This document shows, piece after piece, positions 1-11,859 of a DNA stretch of 64,000 nt. The stretch comes from Apricaphanius iberus (taxonomy: Eukaryota; Chordata; Actinopteri; Cyprinodontiformes; Aphaniidae). The stretch covers positions 2,321,501 through 2,385,500 of the forward strand of contig JAPXFQ010000189.1 in NCBI GenBank assembly GCA_028564705.1. The letters are read 5' to 3'. Both the position numbers and the translations under genes were made by a program. The notes beneath the pieces were generated by a model, which saw nothing but the letters and a program-made list of their open reading frames with translations, did not search any database and was not told the origin of the DNA. Within the stretch, counting starts at the first letter, position 1. Every line of letters starts with the position of its first letter.

Positions 1-220
1 CAACGACCCGACGAGGACAGACAGACACAGAAGGGTATATATACTGTGGGGAGGGTAATTAGGAAACGTGGAACACCTGGGAGCAGAGGCAGAAAACACA
101 GGGAGGACTAATAAGACAACAGGTGAAACAAACTAGGACTAAGTAACTAAAACAGACTGGGAGGAAACAAGGAGGAATAAACAACACAGACAGGGACGGA
201 TCATGACAGTCAGGCAGTGG
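1..220. repeat. Purine-rich interspersed repeat, unclassified
   Basis: This A/G-rich stretch reads like the long-terminal or flanking repeats common in fish genomes (runs such as GGAACACCTGGGAGCAGAGG followed by CAGGTGAAACAAACTAGGAC). Similar-sounding sequence occurs near 41.15-41.30 kb and 43.86-43.92 kb. It touches the window edge, so its full extent and class cannot be judged. Confidence 0.35.
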
Positions 221-789
221 AAAAATGTGTTCTAAAAACTTGATTCATTTGTACATATAAATAACTGAAGTACTGTAATGACCAGAGCAGAAAACCCAAT
301 AATTCAACCAGGCTGTCTTTAAGAGGGTTTATTTGACCATATATTTAGAACAGGAAAAGTCTCAGCAGGGTATAGGAGCCTTCTGTCACGAGTAACTCCC
401 TCATTCTTGATCAGTTTTTAAAGTTAGAAAATTGGGTGATACTCTGTCAGGGAAAATCCAAATGGGCTCTATCCAAGTTAGAAAAAATATAATCAAGAAG
501 TTGTAGAGGCATTTAATCATTGTTCTTTACAATTGGCTTACTGCAATGTGTTGCTCATATTTATAAAAATGTTTCCACAGTTTAAAATGAGTCAGCCACC
601 CCAAAATAAAAAGTAACATAAAAAGTAATTTAAAATCTTTTAACACATGAATGATCATTCATGTGTTACAGATGAAGGCAAAGAAAACAGAAATATAAAT
701 CTTATGAGACTAACAAGTTAAATAGGATTTAAAATGTTCTAGTGATTTCATAAGGATTTGGTAGTTACTCTTGCCTCTTTTTGTAGTTG
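221..789. other. No feature recognised
   Basis: AT-rich DNA without a convincing reading frame, terminal repeat or RNA gene. Confidence 0.5.
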
Positions 790-2290
790 CGTAAGCAACA
801 ATTCAATTCGGTTCAGTTTATTTAAATAGCGCCATTTCACAACAAATGTCATCTCAAGGCACTTTACAAGAAATGTTATTACAATACAATGTTTAATCTA
901 GGAATTAAGAGAACCACAGAAGATTGCGTTGGGACTTCTCAGCAATCCCTCACACTGAGCAAGCATGAAGCGACAGTGGAGAGGAAAAACTCCCTTTTAA
1001 CAGGAAGAAACCTCCAGCAGAACCGGGCTCAGCATAAGCGGTCATCTGCCGAGACCGCCTGGGGTTTGGAGAAGGCAGCAGAGACACAGAAAGAGCAACA
1101 GAACTGAAGCAGAAGTTGGTAACAGGACATGGAGAACGTTCCTCCACTGGAATGCCATCTTAGTCAGGGTCGTCAAGCAGGAGTACCTACTGTAGGAAGA
1201 GACTAAGAGAAAACAGGTTTGTGCTTGAATTGACAGCTCATCATGCAGTTGGGGAGAAGTAGGAGAGAAAGTAGGAACTGACTCTAATATTGTCCTCCAA
1301 CAGCCTAGCCTAAAGCAGCATAGCTACTAACACTCTACCTGGCTTACCTATCTCTATCTAGCTACTCTACCTCTTCCTATATCTTCCTAGCTTTTGATGC
1401 TCTACCTGACTACTAACATTAACCTGTCTCTTCCTAGCTACCTGTCTAACCTGTCTCTTACTACCTATTAACATATCTCTAACTGTAAGCTTTGTCAGAG
1501 AGGAAAGTTTTAATCCTAGTTTTAAAGATAGACAAGTTTGCTTCTTCACGAACGAACCCTGGGAGCTGGTTCCATTGGAGGGGAGCCTGGTAACTGAAAG
1601 ATCTGCCAACCATTCTACTTTTAGAAATCCTAGAAACTACCAGTAAACCTGCAGTCTGAGTGCGAAGGGCTCTGTTAGGAACATATGGAACAATCGGGTC
1701 TCTTATGTATGATGGAGCTTGATTATTTTGAGCTTTATATGTCAGAAGGAGGATCTTGAATTCTATTCTAGATTTTACTGAGAGTCAGTGAAGAGAAGCT
1801 AAAACAGGGGAAATGTGATCTCTTCTTCTTTTATTCATTAGAACCCTAGCAGCAGCATTTTGGACTAACTGAAGACTTTTAATTGAATTCTGTGGACTAC
1901 CTGATAAAGAGTTACAGTAATCCAGCCTTGAAGTAACAAAGGCATGGACTAGTTTTTTAGCATCACTCCTGGACAGGGTGCTTCAAATTTGTTGCAATAT
2001 TCCTAAGGTGAAAAAAGGAAATCCTAGAGACTTCTTTAATGTGAGATAACACCGAGGTTCTTTGCTTTATTACTGGAGGCTAATTTAATGCCGTCCAGGT
2101 GAAAGGGTTGATTAAGTAGTTTCTTTTTCAGAGCTTCTGGTCTGAAGACGACAACTTCTGTTTTATCAGAATTCAGAAGCAAGACGTTTGGAGTCATCCA
2201 AGTTTTTATATCTTCCAGGCATGCCTGTAGTCTACCTAACTGATTGGATTCATCAGGATTTATTGATAAATATAGCTGTTTTTAAACAGG
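790..2290 (-). mobile_element. L2-type LINE, 5'-truncated and decayed
   Basis: Read on the minus strand this is the 3' part of an L2-like LINE. The right part (about 1650-2290) is a decayed reverse-transcriptase C-terminus matching the better copy at 14.3-15.2 kb: both hold the stretch for 'SINPDESNQLG', the 'DYCNSL' region and the 'LASLHW' region. The left part (790-1200) is the 3' UTR, with the block complementary to 'TTTCTTCCTGTTAAA' and the terminal box ending in a GGCGCTATTTAAATAAA-like sequence next to an AATTG-rich tail. Many stops and frameshifts make it non-functional. Confidence 0.8.
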
Positions 2291-3412
2291 AGATATATAC
2301 ATATATTTCTATTAATTAAATAGGAATTGGAGCCAATAAGGCTAATTAAATACAAAAATGTGATCAATTTAGAAAAATTCAAAAGCTGCAAAGGCAAACT
2401 GTACACCAATCAGGAAAAGGCTGCTGTACATCCATCTCTCTGTGATGTCAAGTGATAACTGCTTTGTGTTTCTGTATGTTATATGTGTTGGATTTGCTTG
2501 GTGTGATCTACCCCACAGCTGCCTTTCTCTTGTATTTTGTTTATGGTCTGGAGCATATTTTTCTCCCCTTTAGCACCACTGTTCTGACTGTTAACATAGT
2601 GGGGATGATTAATTAGTCTAAATATATATTTAGGACAGAGGTATGTGTGGAATAAAAAGACTGCTAAATGTTCGTTCTTCCAGCTGAACAGTAATGAAAT
2701 TATCAGTATGGTGAAGTGCCTTGCAAACGTATTCCTACTGTCAAATTAAAACCACAAACTTTAATGCCATTAACCTCTCGGACTGATCAATGCAAAGACT
2801 AACTGTGAAATGAGGAAAAAGCAACATATTGCTTCCAAAAGTGTGTAACTAATAGAAATCCAAAAAGCATGGTATACATTTGAATTTCAACCCTGTTTAG
2901 TTTGATAATATTGAATAGAATGCAGTACTTCCAAATAAAGTCACATATTTAGTAAAGAAAGTCCATTCAGAGTGGCATTTAAATTCAATACAAGTACAGT
3001 TGATCTGTGATACCTATCTTTGGATATTTTACAGGGAAACACTCAATGAAAAATAGAATATGGCAGAATTACTTTATTTGCATAGGGACAGTGTGTATTA
3101 ATGAACACATATTTTTGCATATATGTACAAGACTAGTGTGGCTAATTTCCATCTCTAGTCCCTTCGTTGGAAGTATCAGCAACAATTTAAATAAGAACTA
3201 ACTCCCTAAGAATGAAAGCAGATGAGCATGCTAATTAAAAACCGGTTAGCTAAAAAGCCTAAGGGCATTTGTTAACTCAAGAGAAGCTGTAAAGTTTCAA
3301 ATCAGAACACACAGAAAAATTACAACATAGAATTTGTGATAATTTAAACAAATTTAGTCATTTTCTAAAGAACACACTGTCTTTCATGTTTCATGTTTTC
3401 CAAATTCAGAAG
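2291..3412. other. No feature recognised
   Basis: AT-rich unique-looking DNA. The open frames here are short and resemble no family I know. Confidence 0.5.
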
Positions 3413-3560
3413 GCAAGGCAAGGGAATTTTATTTATATAGCCCAGTTTCAAAACAAGGCAATTCAAGGTGCAACTGTATACATGATTTAGTGGCAACAAA
3501 CCAAATACACAACAAAAATATGAAAATCAAAACAGATCATCACCAAAAGAAATGTGTTTA
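3413..3560 (-). mobile_element. LINE 3' tail fragment
   Basis: A GGCAA-repeat tail is followed by TTTTATTTATATAGCCCA, the terminal box shared by many fish LINE 3' ends, in inverted orientation. Only about 150 bp are recognisable. Confidence 0.5.
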
Positions 3561-3639
3561 ATAACTGAAGCATAAAATAAAATTTATGTGAGAGTATGAA
3601 AATTCAAAACAAATAAAACACAAGAATCCAACTCAGTTT

Positions 3640-4530
3640 ATTTTGACTGTTTGAAGTCAGAAAAGGGCTTGGCCGTTACAAAATGTGATTCAAAATGGAT
3701 GAGTAATGGATGAAGGAGGAATATGTGATTAGTGAGTAAACGGGCTGTTTCTGCAGAAGAGGGAAGTTTAGAGAGAGCAACTAGATAACATGCTTTTGAA
3801 AATCGGTCACTGATAGATAATATGACTGTTTTACCTTTAGATGGAGGAAGGCCGGTGATGAAGTCCAAGGCGATATGGGACCAAGGACATCTGGGTATAG
3901 AAAAAGGTTGGAGGTGACCAGTTGGAGGTTGGTAATATGACTTGTTCTGGTTACAGGTTCGACAGGCGGAAACATACTGGGCAATGTCTTTATTTAGGTA
4001 TGGCTATCAGAAGTAGCCTATCTATGGAGAAGAGTGATGGTACGACTGATTCCGGGATGACATGAAAACTTGGATGAGTGGCCCCAGTGGATGGTCTATG
4101 CTCGAATGGAAGATGGTACATACAGTCGAGTTGGGGGTCCCCCACCTGGCCCAGGCTCAGCTTGCTCAGCATGTTTGATGGATCTCAATGTCCCAGGTGA
4201 GAGACCCAATGAAACAGGACGGCGAGAGAATGGTGGTTTCTTAAGCAGGAGTGTTGTTGATCTGATGAATTCTGGAGAGGGTGTCAGGTAAGACATGTGT
4301 AAATAAAATTGGGGAAAACAGAGGGACCAGCGAAACAGTAGTGGGTTGAGTCTCTTGGCTGCTTGTAGATATGATAGGTTTTTGTGAATAGTCCAGATGA
4401 GAATTGAGTTCTGTGCCCTCCAACCAGTGTCTCCATTCTTCAAGGGCGAGTTTGATGGTGAGTAGTTCTCGGTCACCAATGTCATAGTTTCTTTCAGTAG
4501 GATTCGGTAGAGCGCCGCCATTACTGAATT
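3640..4530 (-). pseudogene. Ty3/Gypsy pol remnant (RNase H and integrase)
   Basis: On the minus strand the frame begins in the RNase H domain with '[19 protein letters not shown]' (about 4510-4430). After frameshifts comes the integrase zinc-binding region ('SACRTCNQNKSYY', near 3970) and then the integrase core with 'DFITGLPPSKG' and 'SISDRFSKA' (3870-3780). The domain order RNase H then integrase is that of Ty3/Gypsy elements. At least two frame changes and internal losses break the frame, and gag, protease, RT and both LTRs are missing. The upstream end abuts an L2 3' UTR at about 4560. Confidence 0.8.
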
Positions 4531-4562
4531 CTGATTCTGACATGTGAGTTGCTCTGTTGTTT

Positions 4563-5075
4563 CTCTCTATAGAAACTCCACATGGTCTGGTATCCTGCTC
4601 ACCTGCAACGCCCTGCTGGATGGGGAGCATCGATTGAGATGATGCTCCCAGTGACCGAATATCCTCTATGGCCTGTTGTCAACTTCCAGCTTTCTTTAAT
4701 ATAGAAAGCACTCTTACATCAGTTCTTTTGTTCTTTTTGTGTCTCTTCTCTGTCTTCTCAAACCCCCAGACAGTCGTGGCAGATGACCACTTGTACTGAG
4801 TCAGATTCTACCAGAGGTTTCTTCCTGTTAAAGGGGAGTATTTCCTCTCCACTGTCGTTACATGCTTTCTCAGTATGTGGTTGGAGTCTACATGATCCAG
4901 GCACCACTTCACGTCAATGATTTAACGTAATCTACTGGGATTCCTTACATAGAAAACATTGAACTGATTGGACTATTTGTATAATTGTATTGAAATTATT
5001 TTTCTGGGTAAAGTGCCTTGAGATAACATCTGTTGTGAATTGGCGCTACATAAATAAACTGAATTTAATTATTGA
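4563..5075 (+). mobile_element. L2-type LINE 3' UTR fragment
   Basis: This closely parallels the 3' UTR of the L2 copy at 15.74-16.20 kb: the 'CTCCACATGGTCTGGTATCC' block, the GGTTTCTTCCTGTTAAAGGG block, and the terminal TTGGCGCTACATAAATAAA box. No coding part remains, as expected from 5' truncation during target-primed reverse transcription. Confidence 0.75.
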
Positions 5076-5194
5076 CTAAACAACAGACAACACTACCAGT
5101 GGCCAGTGGATTAAATAAAGGTTTTATTTTGCCATTCCTGCAACCCTCCCCACCGGTGTATTTGTCTGTACTAAACATTTTAAGAAAGGGAGCT

Positions 5195-5600
5195 GGGGCT
5201 ATAGAATAGAATAGAATTATCCTCCAATTGTCCCACGAGGGGAAATTTGGTCATAACACCAGCCAAAAAAACAGATGTACAAACAGAACATGAAACATAA
5301 TGGAAACACGCATAATTTTTACAGAAGAGAACGAAAAAATATAGGGGGGCAGTGGGCAGTTGGGATATTTTCCAAAATGTATAGGTTGATAAACAGGGAA
5401 AGCTGAAGTAGGGAACATGAGCATTGAATTCCATAGGAAGAGGCCAGGTAATGTTCAGTCATAACTTGAGCCATGTTGGTATTTTGTAGTGAGATGCTGA
5501 AGTGCAGCTGACAGTGTGAACCGTCCTCCTTCCTGTCGCAAATCAATGCACCCCTCATTTGCGTTATTATAATGACCATCCAGTACAGCCAAAATATTGC
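5195..5600 (-). mobile_element. Degraded LINE 3' region
   Basis: The block TTGTCCCACGAGGGGAAATT is the inverted 3' end of a fish LINE family also seen at 61.2 kb. The following 300 bp, including the part complementary to a serine/arginine-rich C-terminus, is too decayed to translate. The family is uncertain. Confidence 0.4.
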
Positions 5601-7139
5601 ACGTAATCTCTTGAGACAATACTAAGTTTAGAAAAAAGAGATGCAATGTTTATTTTTTGTTTCACTCAAACTTTTTTGAATGGCCTGAAAGACTATAATA
5701 GAGCATGCTTATTAATAGGTTATGACTCCCTAATAATTACACAATTGCCGAAGCCCATAGCATTAATCATGCAATATAAACAAAACTAAAATAAAAAGAT
5801 TAAAGGTTGGATATTGAACATGAACATGATAGCGACATCTAGTTTATCTAGGTTGTAGTTTCAACAATAAAAACATAATTTCAGCTGTTGGGTTACCTGG
5901 TTTGCTGCAGATACGCCCAGTGACCAAATTGAACTGTATCCAGTGAAGAATGTATTTTAGAGGAGTTTAACTGACAGTTAACATTTGCAAAGTTAGCAAC
6001 TGCGTTAGCTTACCGATCCAGGAGGAAAATCGCAGTTTCTGTGTGTGTTTGATGTTGTGGAAATGTTTTATGTGGATCCATCTGGTCTAGGCTTCAACTA
6101 AAACTACTGTAGTTTCTGTTCTTCTGTGGTCACTCCTTAACCTGAGACGATAACAAAATCTCCACGGCTCTGAAGCAGCTTCTTGACTTGCTGACTCCAC
6201 CATTTTTTCCAGTGCAAGCCAAGCTGCACCGACCATATAGTTGGATCATAGAGAAAGAATCTGTCACCCTGTAGCCGCGCATGCTACTGGCTGGTAGTTG
6301 TAAACATAACATAATTGTTGTGACCGCTATAAATGTACCTTTGATTATATTTTAATTTAGAATTTTTAAGGAAATGTAGTACTTTGATTCTGCACCCCTC
6401 TAAAGGCTCCCTGGATTTACAGTATTTCTTTAAATGTAGCTTTTTATGAAAATGTTCCATGTTCCAAGTTTAAGCGATGACTCTCAAAAAGTGTATTGCT
6501 TAAAGCAGCCACTGGACCAAAAAACAAAAATAAAACTGTTTTCTTACCATTTTTTGCATGTAACAAGCCAAGTTTTCATTTGTACTGTACAAATGATCCT
6601 TTAAAAACGCCAAAGTAAAATCAGCTGTGTTTTTCAAGTTCCGACATCTGTGGAGCACAGTGACTGAAAACTTTCTCGGTACAGTGGGTTTATTCAGCAT
6701 AGACTAACAGATGCATCTCTTTGCTGAGTCACCTACCGTTATTTGCCCAATAAGTAATAATGATTCAGCCACTCATTTTAGGTTATGCACTTAAAAGCAA
6801 TACCACTGACAGAAATAGCACAAATTGTACCATTAAAAATAAAGTAAATTAAGTCAATTTAACATTTCATCCATCAACTTAAGCTTTTAGGATTAAGAAA
6901 AAGGCCAGTATAATCACAAGGCTTGCTATATTTCCCCCTTGGGTTATATTTCATTTCACCAGCTAGGACCACACTACAGATTCAGAATTAACAATTCACT
7001 AGCAAGAACAAGGCTACAGATTCAGAATTTGTAACAGTTTATGGAAGGCATGGAGGATCATATGGTCTGGGGAGAGGTGTCGTTGGAGACCTGGAGGAAG
7101 ACTCAGTGTGGGGGCGGAGTCTTCAGAAAAATTATCTAT
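5601..7139. other. No gene recognised
   Basis: AT-rich DNA with only short open frames lacking recognisable motifs. The last ~120 bp (7020-7139) become purine-rich and probably belong to the neighbouring DIRS remnant. Confidence 0.45.
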
Positions 7140-7143
7140 CCGA

Positions 7144-7765
7144 GCCTACTCAGGACCCCCAAAAAGGTCTTGATAAAGTGAGTAACTGAGAAGCGAATGC
7201 ACATGGCATAGATCAGATTATTTTGGATGTAGGATCGATATGCTGAAGAGGACTAGCAGCCTAAGATCTGGATTATGTTGTCAAGATCCACGACCGGCCG
7301 GCTGCACATATGCGGATGGAATGAATGGAGAAGAATTCGGGGGAGATGCCAGAACGGCAGAGTATCTTATTAAAGTGATTAGAGAACCAGAATCTGGTAG
7401 CTGAGCTACCGATTCGGTGATGAACAGCGAGTCAAATGGCGAGGCGTTAGCGGATAACCAGGCTGAAAATAACGGGTGATGGGCTCATAGGGACTGAGGT
7501 CAGAATACTCAAAAAGTTCTTGATGGCGAGATTAACAGTAGCAAATGGGCATGGCATAGATCGTGTAGATTATTGCGGATGTAGGTTCGATATGTGGAAG
7601 AGGACTGCTGGACAAAAATTTTGGATGATGTCTGAGATCCCTGATTAGGTGGCTGAGGTACCGATGCGGATTGAATTAACAGAAAAGAATTCGAGGAGAT
7701 ACCGGACCAGCGGAGAATCTGGCGGAAATGATTAGTGAATCAGAACCTGGTAGCGGGGCTATTCA
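7144..7765 (-). repeat. Tandem duplication of the DIRS recombinase 3' end (~357 bp unit)
   Basis: The stretches 7144-7430 and 7501-7765 are diverged copies: both carry GGCATAGATC, ATGTAGG.TCGATATG, AGAGGACT, GAAGAATTCG-like and AGAACC.GG blocks in the same order. A further piece at 8270-8340 (GAGGTGTTAGCAGATAATCA) matches 7440-7500 (GAGGCGTTAGCGGATAACCA), so the repeat is carried on beyond the inserted L2 tail. Confidence 0.65.
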
Positions 7766-8245
7766 ATTTACTTTTATTTTTATATAGCGCCAATTCAAGA
7801 GAAAGTTGTTTATGTAAGGAATCCCAGCAGATTGCATGAAATAGTTGCCATGGGGTAGGTCCCATTGATACAGACCTGCAACCACAGCAATCCATTCAGC
7901 AATCCCTCATACTGAGCAAGCATGAAGCGACAGTGGAAAGGAAAAACTCCCCTTTAACAAGAAGAAACCTCGGGCAGAACCTGGCTCAGTACAAGCGGTC
8001 ATCTGCCGCGACCGGCTGGGGGTCTGAGAATACAGAAGAGACAGCACAGAGGATGCTCGGTCACTTTGAGCATCATCTGGGCCGATGCTACCAACAAGTG
8101 GTGGCACATCGGTAGAAGTTTCTATGGAGAGAAAAACACAGAAACAAGGCCAGCAATCACAATAACAGCTCTGTTAGGATCAATCGGATTAGATGTACAA
8201 TAGAGCTTGATTATTAAGGGCTTTGTACTTACCTCATTCTTCATA
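7766..8245 (-). mobile_element. L2-type LINE 3' end inserted in the DIRS remnant
   Basis: The minus-strand L2 3' UTR (terminal box TTTTATATAGCGCCAATTCA inverted, then the AAGAAACCTC, GCGGTCATCTGCCGCGACCG and TGAGCATCATCTGG blocks) runs on into a scrap of the reverse-transcriptase C-terminal region at 8165-8240, which parallels 1671-1740. It interrupts the recombinase region, so it came after the DIRS copy. Confidence 0.7.
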
Positions 8246-8564
8246 CTTATCTTATTCTGTAATGATGAGGTGTTAGCAGATAATCAGGTCTGAACGTAGC
8301 AGGGATTGGTTTGTAGGGGGCTGAGGTTAGAACTAAGGTGGAATAGGTGGATTCGGACCGAAGTGCAAAGCTGGTCTGTTTTATTTCTACATAGGTGCAA
8401 ATGAGGGTGTCCTGACTAAAATTGAGATGTCTCAAAGACTGGGATGAATGAAAAGGTCGTGTATGTTTGAAGAGGGGGCAAACTCGGAACAACGCAGGAA
8501 AACGAAACAGGCAAGCAGAAGCGTGAACTGAATAGCTAGGTCGACGAAGGGGTATAGATAGCAG

Positions 8565-9991
8565 GGGCCTCATTTATCAAGCGTACTTATGCACAGATCC
8601 GTGCGTATGTCGTGCGTAGGAAGAATTCTACGCATTGTGTGGTATTTATCGGTTTGTACTTGTCCGTAGAAATGTTCCTAAATATAAGTACAGTTCTGAT
8701 TGTTCTTACGCACAGCATCTACTGTTAGAACAGAGGAACTGCAACTCTGAAATAGGTTTAGTTTGACAGAATATTTCTCTCAGCAGTTTATCGCCTCCAC
8801 CAAGGAGCTTATGTTTACGTCTGTCTGTGTTATAACAGAATAACATAAAAGTTATGCACGGATTAGCAATGACTTTCAGGAAATGTTTGAAATTGGCCAA
8901 GAAATAAGTAATTTAATGTTGCAGGTGATCATGCATGGCAATCCTGTCACTCGCAATCTGCGCTCTGCGCCGCAGACCCCCTCTCCCGTTTATTTGTTTA
9001 TTTATTACACCAAGCGGTTCAGCTTAATGAGATTTTGTCACACATTTAATTAAAAGGTTTGCAAACTGCACCGTGACACTAAATCTTCCTGCTTATCAGT
9101 GAAGCAGATTGTCCTTTTTTCCTTGCGTACTGATGGCAGCACAAGCCGTGTCTCCAATTACGCACGGCCACAAAAGAGTCAAACACAATGATCTTAACAT
9201 TTTCTATGTTAGATCTGCTCCAGCTGTGTACTGAGAGATGTTTTACTGTATTTCGTTTAATACAGAACCATTTTTTCCCTAATTTCCAACAGGAACATCT
9301 GCACTATCCCGTCCGAATTTACTGCCCGTTATCTTTGTTCCAGGCGGAGTTATCTTTTATTATTAGTTCCCCCTATGCTGATAGAATCAAACAGTAATGT
9401 TCATTATTAAATTATTTAATATGTTCAAAGACGTTAACAATTTCCGCAAAAGTTAATATTAGCAAATTAAATTATTCACAACATTTTTTACGTCTGCTCT
9501 GCAGCAGAAATATAACGGCTGCATGCGGGTTGGAATGAAGCAGAGAAACCACTGATTACAGAAAGTATTGTTGGTGAAATGAATTTCTATTAAATTACAT
9601 TTTTTTAGGTCTGGTATTCATGAATACTTTATTGTTGCCCTACCCATGTTTCACCTCGGTCTCTGTGTCACTGAAGTTCCTTTTTTTGCACTCTTGGAAA
9701 TTATTTTAAGGAAGAACGTGAAGACTCAATGCTTGTGACAGATGATGTGGTGTTACCAAATATGGTTAAGTCAGGGAATTTCTGTATGCAAATGACTGTG
9801 AACGGGCACGAGCACCTGAGTACGCACAAGTGGGATTTATCAACAGCTGATTGCGGAGGAGCGTGCCTACGAGAGGCCACCGCATGTTTCATAAATCACA
9901 CTTTGACGTGTTCTTAAGCACATCCTAAATTTACTTCGAATCATAGGAACATGATAGGAACATTTCTACAAACGTTTGATAAATGAGGGCC
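8565..9991. mobile_element. Non-autonomous DNA transposon, PIF/Harbinger-like, CAG target duplication
   Basis: Terminal inverted repeats GGGCCTCATTTATCAA (8565-8580) and the complement of GGCCCTCATTTATCAA (9976-9991) differ at one base. The element is bounded on both sides by CAG (8562-8564 and 9992-9994), which I read as a 3-bp target duplication; PIF/Harbinger elements are known to duplicate TWA or CWG. The interior is 1.4 kb, AT-rich, with several TACGCAC-type motifs near both ends and no transposase frame. It lies inside the recombinase region of the DIRS remnant. Confidence 0.7.
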
Positions 9992-10379
9992 CAGGAGCGA
10001 AGCGTGAGAATGCAATGGGTGAGAAGGTTGAAGGTGAGCAGTAAGCGTTGAGTAGCTTTGGGTGGTACTACCTTTTAAGACCTTTCAATAACAGATATGT
10101 GGCTATGATCGAGGGCTGGACAGGGACTACCTGTCACCAGCTTGATGAAGAGGCTGATCCATGACATAAGATTTGATGGTAGTTACGCAAATTTATATGA
10201 TTTTTTTTATTATTGAATTGGAGTGACATGAACTGGCAGGTTGACAGGGGAATGAGAGTGAAAAGAAAGACCATATGTTAATTGAAAGGCCTTGAAGGTG
10301 TTCTAGCGGGACAGGTAAACAGAGAGGGTACCAGGTGGGAGACTGTCGAAGATGAACTTCTGAGATGCGGCGATGAGGT

Positions 10380-10703
10380 CTAGCTGATTATCTGAATTTC
10401 TGAAAAGAGAGAATCAGCAATGCAGTTTAGGTGACCGGGGACATGAGCTGCATGGAGTATGAATTGATATTGGGCTGGTAGAAAGAGAGAGAGACTGCGG
10501 ATGCGCTGCATGATAGTGGGTGAACGAGATCCACCTTTATTAATAATTTCTACGATGGCTGCATTGCAAGTGGATGAGGATCGAGTTCTGAGACCATTTA
10601 TGTCCCCAAAGAAGGGCTGTGATTTCAAGGGGTTAAAGCCCATGGAGCGCGGAGGGAGAGCAGACTGGGAGAAAAACTCCGGGGCCAGCCTGAAGCAAAC
10701 CAC
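10380..10703 (-). pseudogene. DIRS RNase H fragment
   Basis: A 107-residue frame holds the two best-conserved signatures of the DIRS RNase H end: 'AAIVEIINKGGSRSPTIM' and 'FILHAAHVPGHLNCIADSL', the latter corresponding to the usual H-x-P-G-x-x-N-x-x-A-D-x-L-S-R motif with the last serine/arginine pair altered. It is the best-preserved coding piece of the DIRS remnant. Confidence 0.75.
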
Positions 10704-10705
10704 CT

Positions 10706-11284
10706 GCCTTGGTAGTAACTACCTAAAAACCAATGGGAGGAGCAGCATTGATATAGAGCTGAGAATCGACGAGAAGGCAGATGAAATGGCTATAAAACAA
10801 CGAAATACCGATCCAAGAGGGAGAGGAAATTGCGCCAGAGCACGATCCCCATACGACAGGGCTCGACAAGGGCGAACCGATCGTGGAGGCATGACACGCT
10901 GGCGGTAGAGAACAGAATGGGACATGAAAAACCAAGCCGAGGGAATGATGCTGACAGCGGAGTTAAGATAACCTGAGAGCAAAGCCCAGGGACTCCAGAG
11001 AAGTATTCCCTTAAATCCTAAAAAGAGGGAGCCCGTGTTCTGACAAATTGGCACACCCTTTCAGAATGCACACCGTAAGACAAGTTACCCAACCTATCTT
11101 GACCCACAAGTTCTATGCCCTGACCCCAAGGTCACAGAAGGATGAATATACTTGCCCAATATAAATTCCTAAACCTGGACGTAAAATATACATAATTTAA
11201 GTTGATTTGAACAGATTTTTAAAACACCCTTTTTTTTCTTTTCTGTTCTTTTTACTGCGGCGCATGCACATTAACCGTAATGTC
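10706..11284. other. Unclassified repeat-like DNA, probably DIRS flank
   Basis: Purine-rich, CpG-containing sequence up to about 11060, then AT-rich DNA. Its composition resembles that of the DIRS remnant and of 11.9-12.7 kb, but no recognisable protein motif is present. The open frames on both strands here overlap one another and look accidental. Confidence 0.35.
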
Positions 11285-11287
11285 ACT

Positions 11288-11856
11288 AGCTATGTTTACG
11301 TTTGCAAAACATCCTTAATACGATCATAGATTGGATTAGAATTTCACATCGGATTAAAATGGGGGTTTACATGCGCTACATCTCTGAACAGCATAAATCT
11401 TGCTGACATGCGCAGAAAAATCTAAAACACAGAAAACGGCCATAGAAGAAATAGAGCTTTTTCGCAAACAAACATGGCTGCGCCCATCCTAAACGGAGGG
11501 CCACGATGTTCTTCAGAGCATGCTTTTTTTTCTGTCATGGTTTTACATCCTCAAGCCTTCATTCTTATGCACACAATAGAATTACAAACCAAATCCTTTC
11601 ATTTAATTGAGACGACATATTAGACGTCTACGCATGACTTAACAGACATTCGCTGGAATGACCCACATTCGGAACAGGAGTCCACATGCGCCACGATTGA
11701 ACCAACTATCGAAATAAACCATCCCCCGGATTGGAAAGAAATTTTGATCTGAATGAGTTTGATTGGGTCAGAAAAATCCGAATGACATGTTTCCGTGAAG
11801 CATTTTATTCCCATCAGGCTTTTAATCCGATTACTTGTGTCCAAGTAAACGTAGCT
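11288..11856. mobile_element. MITE with 3-bp target duplication (ACT)
   Basis: The left end AGCTATGTTTACG and the complement of the right end (AGCTACGTTTACTTGG) form the inverted repeats. ACT flanks both sides (11285-11287 and 11857-11859). Internal motifs such as ATCGGATTAAAA and TTTTAATCCGATTA lie near the two ends in inverted orientation. The element at 34633-35083 has related ends. No coding capacity is visible. Confidence 0.6.
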
Positions 11857-11859
11857 ACT

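Larger units (their letters stand above)
7140..10705 (-). pseudogene. DIRS-type retroelement remnant (RNase H and tyrosine recombinase)
   Basis: DIRS elements encode RT, RNase H and a tyrosine recombinase instead of an integrase. On the minus strand the RNase H end lies at 10700-10385, with 'AAIVEIINKGGSRSPTIM' and 'HVPGHLNCIADSL'. Recombinase segments follow at about 10190-10000 ('GLKR', 'PKLLNAYCSP') and 8560-8280 ('KTDQ' and neighbouring residues), and the C-terminus at 7760-7505 ('PATRF', 'LHDLCHAH'). The C-terminal part occurs a second time at 7500-7144. Frameshifts and stops are frequent. Two insertions split the recombinase: a PIF/Harbinger-like element (8565-9991) and an L2 tail (7766-8245). 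The RT and gag parts are not recognisable. Confidence 0.7.

Noticed and set aside
4096..4521. A 141-codon minus-strand frame as a separate gene
   Set aside because: It is part of, and overlaps, the frameshifted Gypsy pol remnant.
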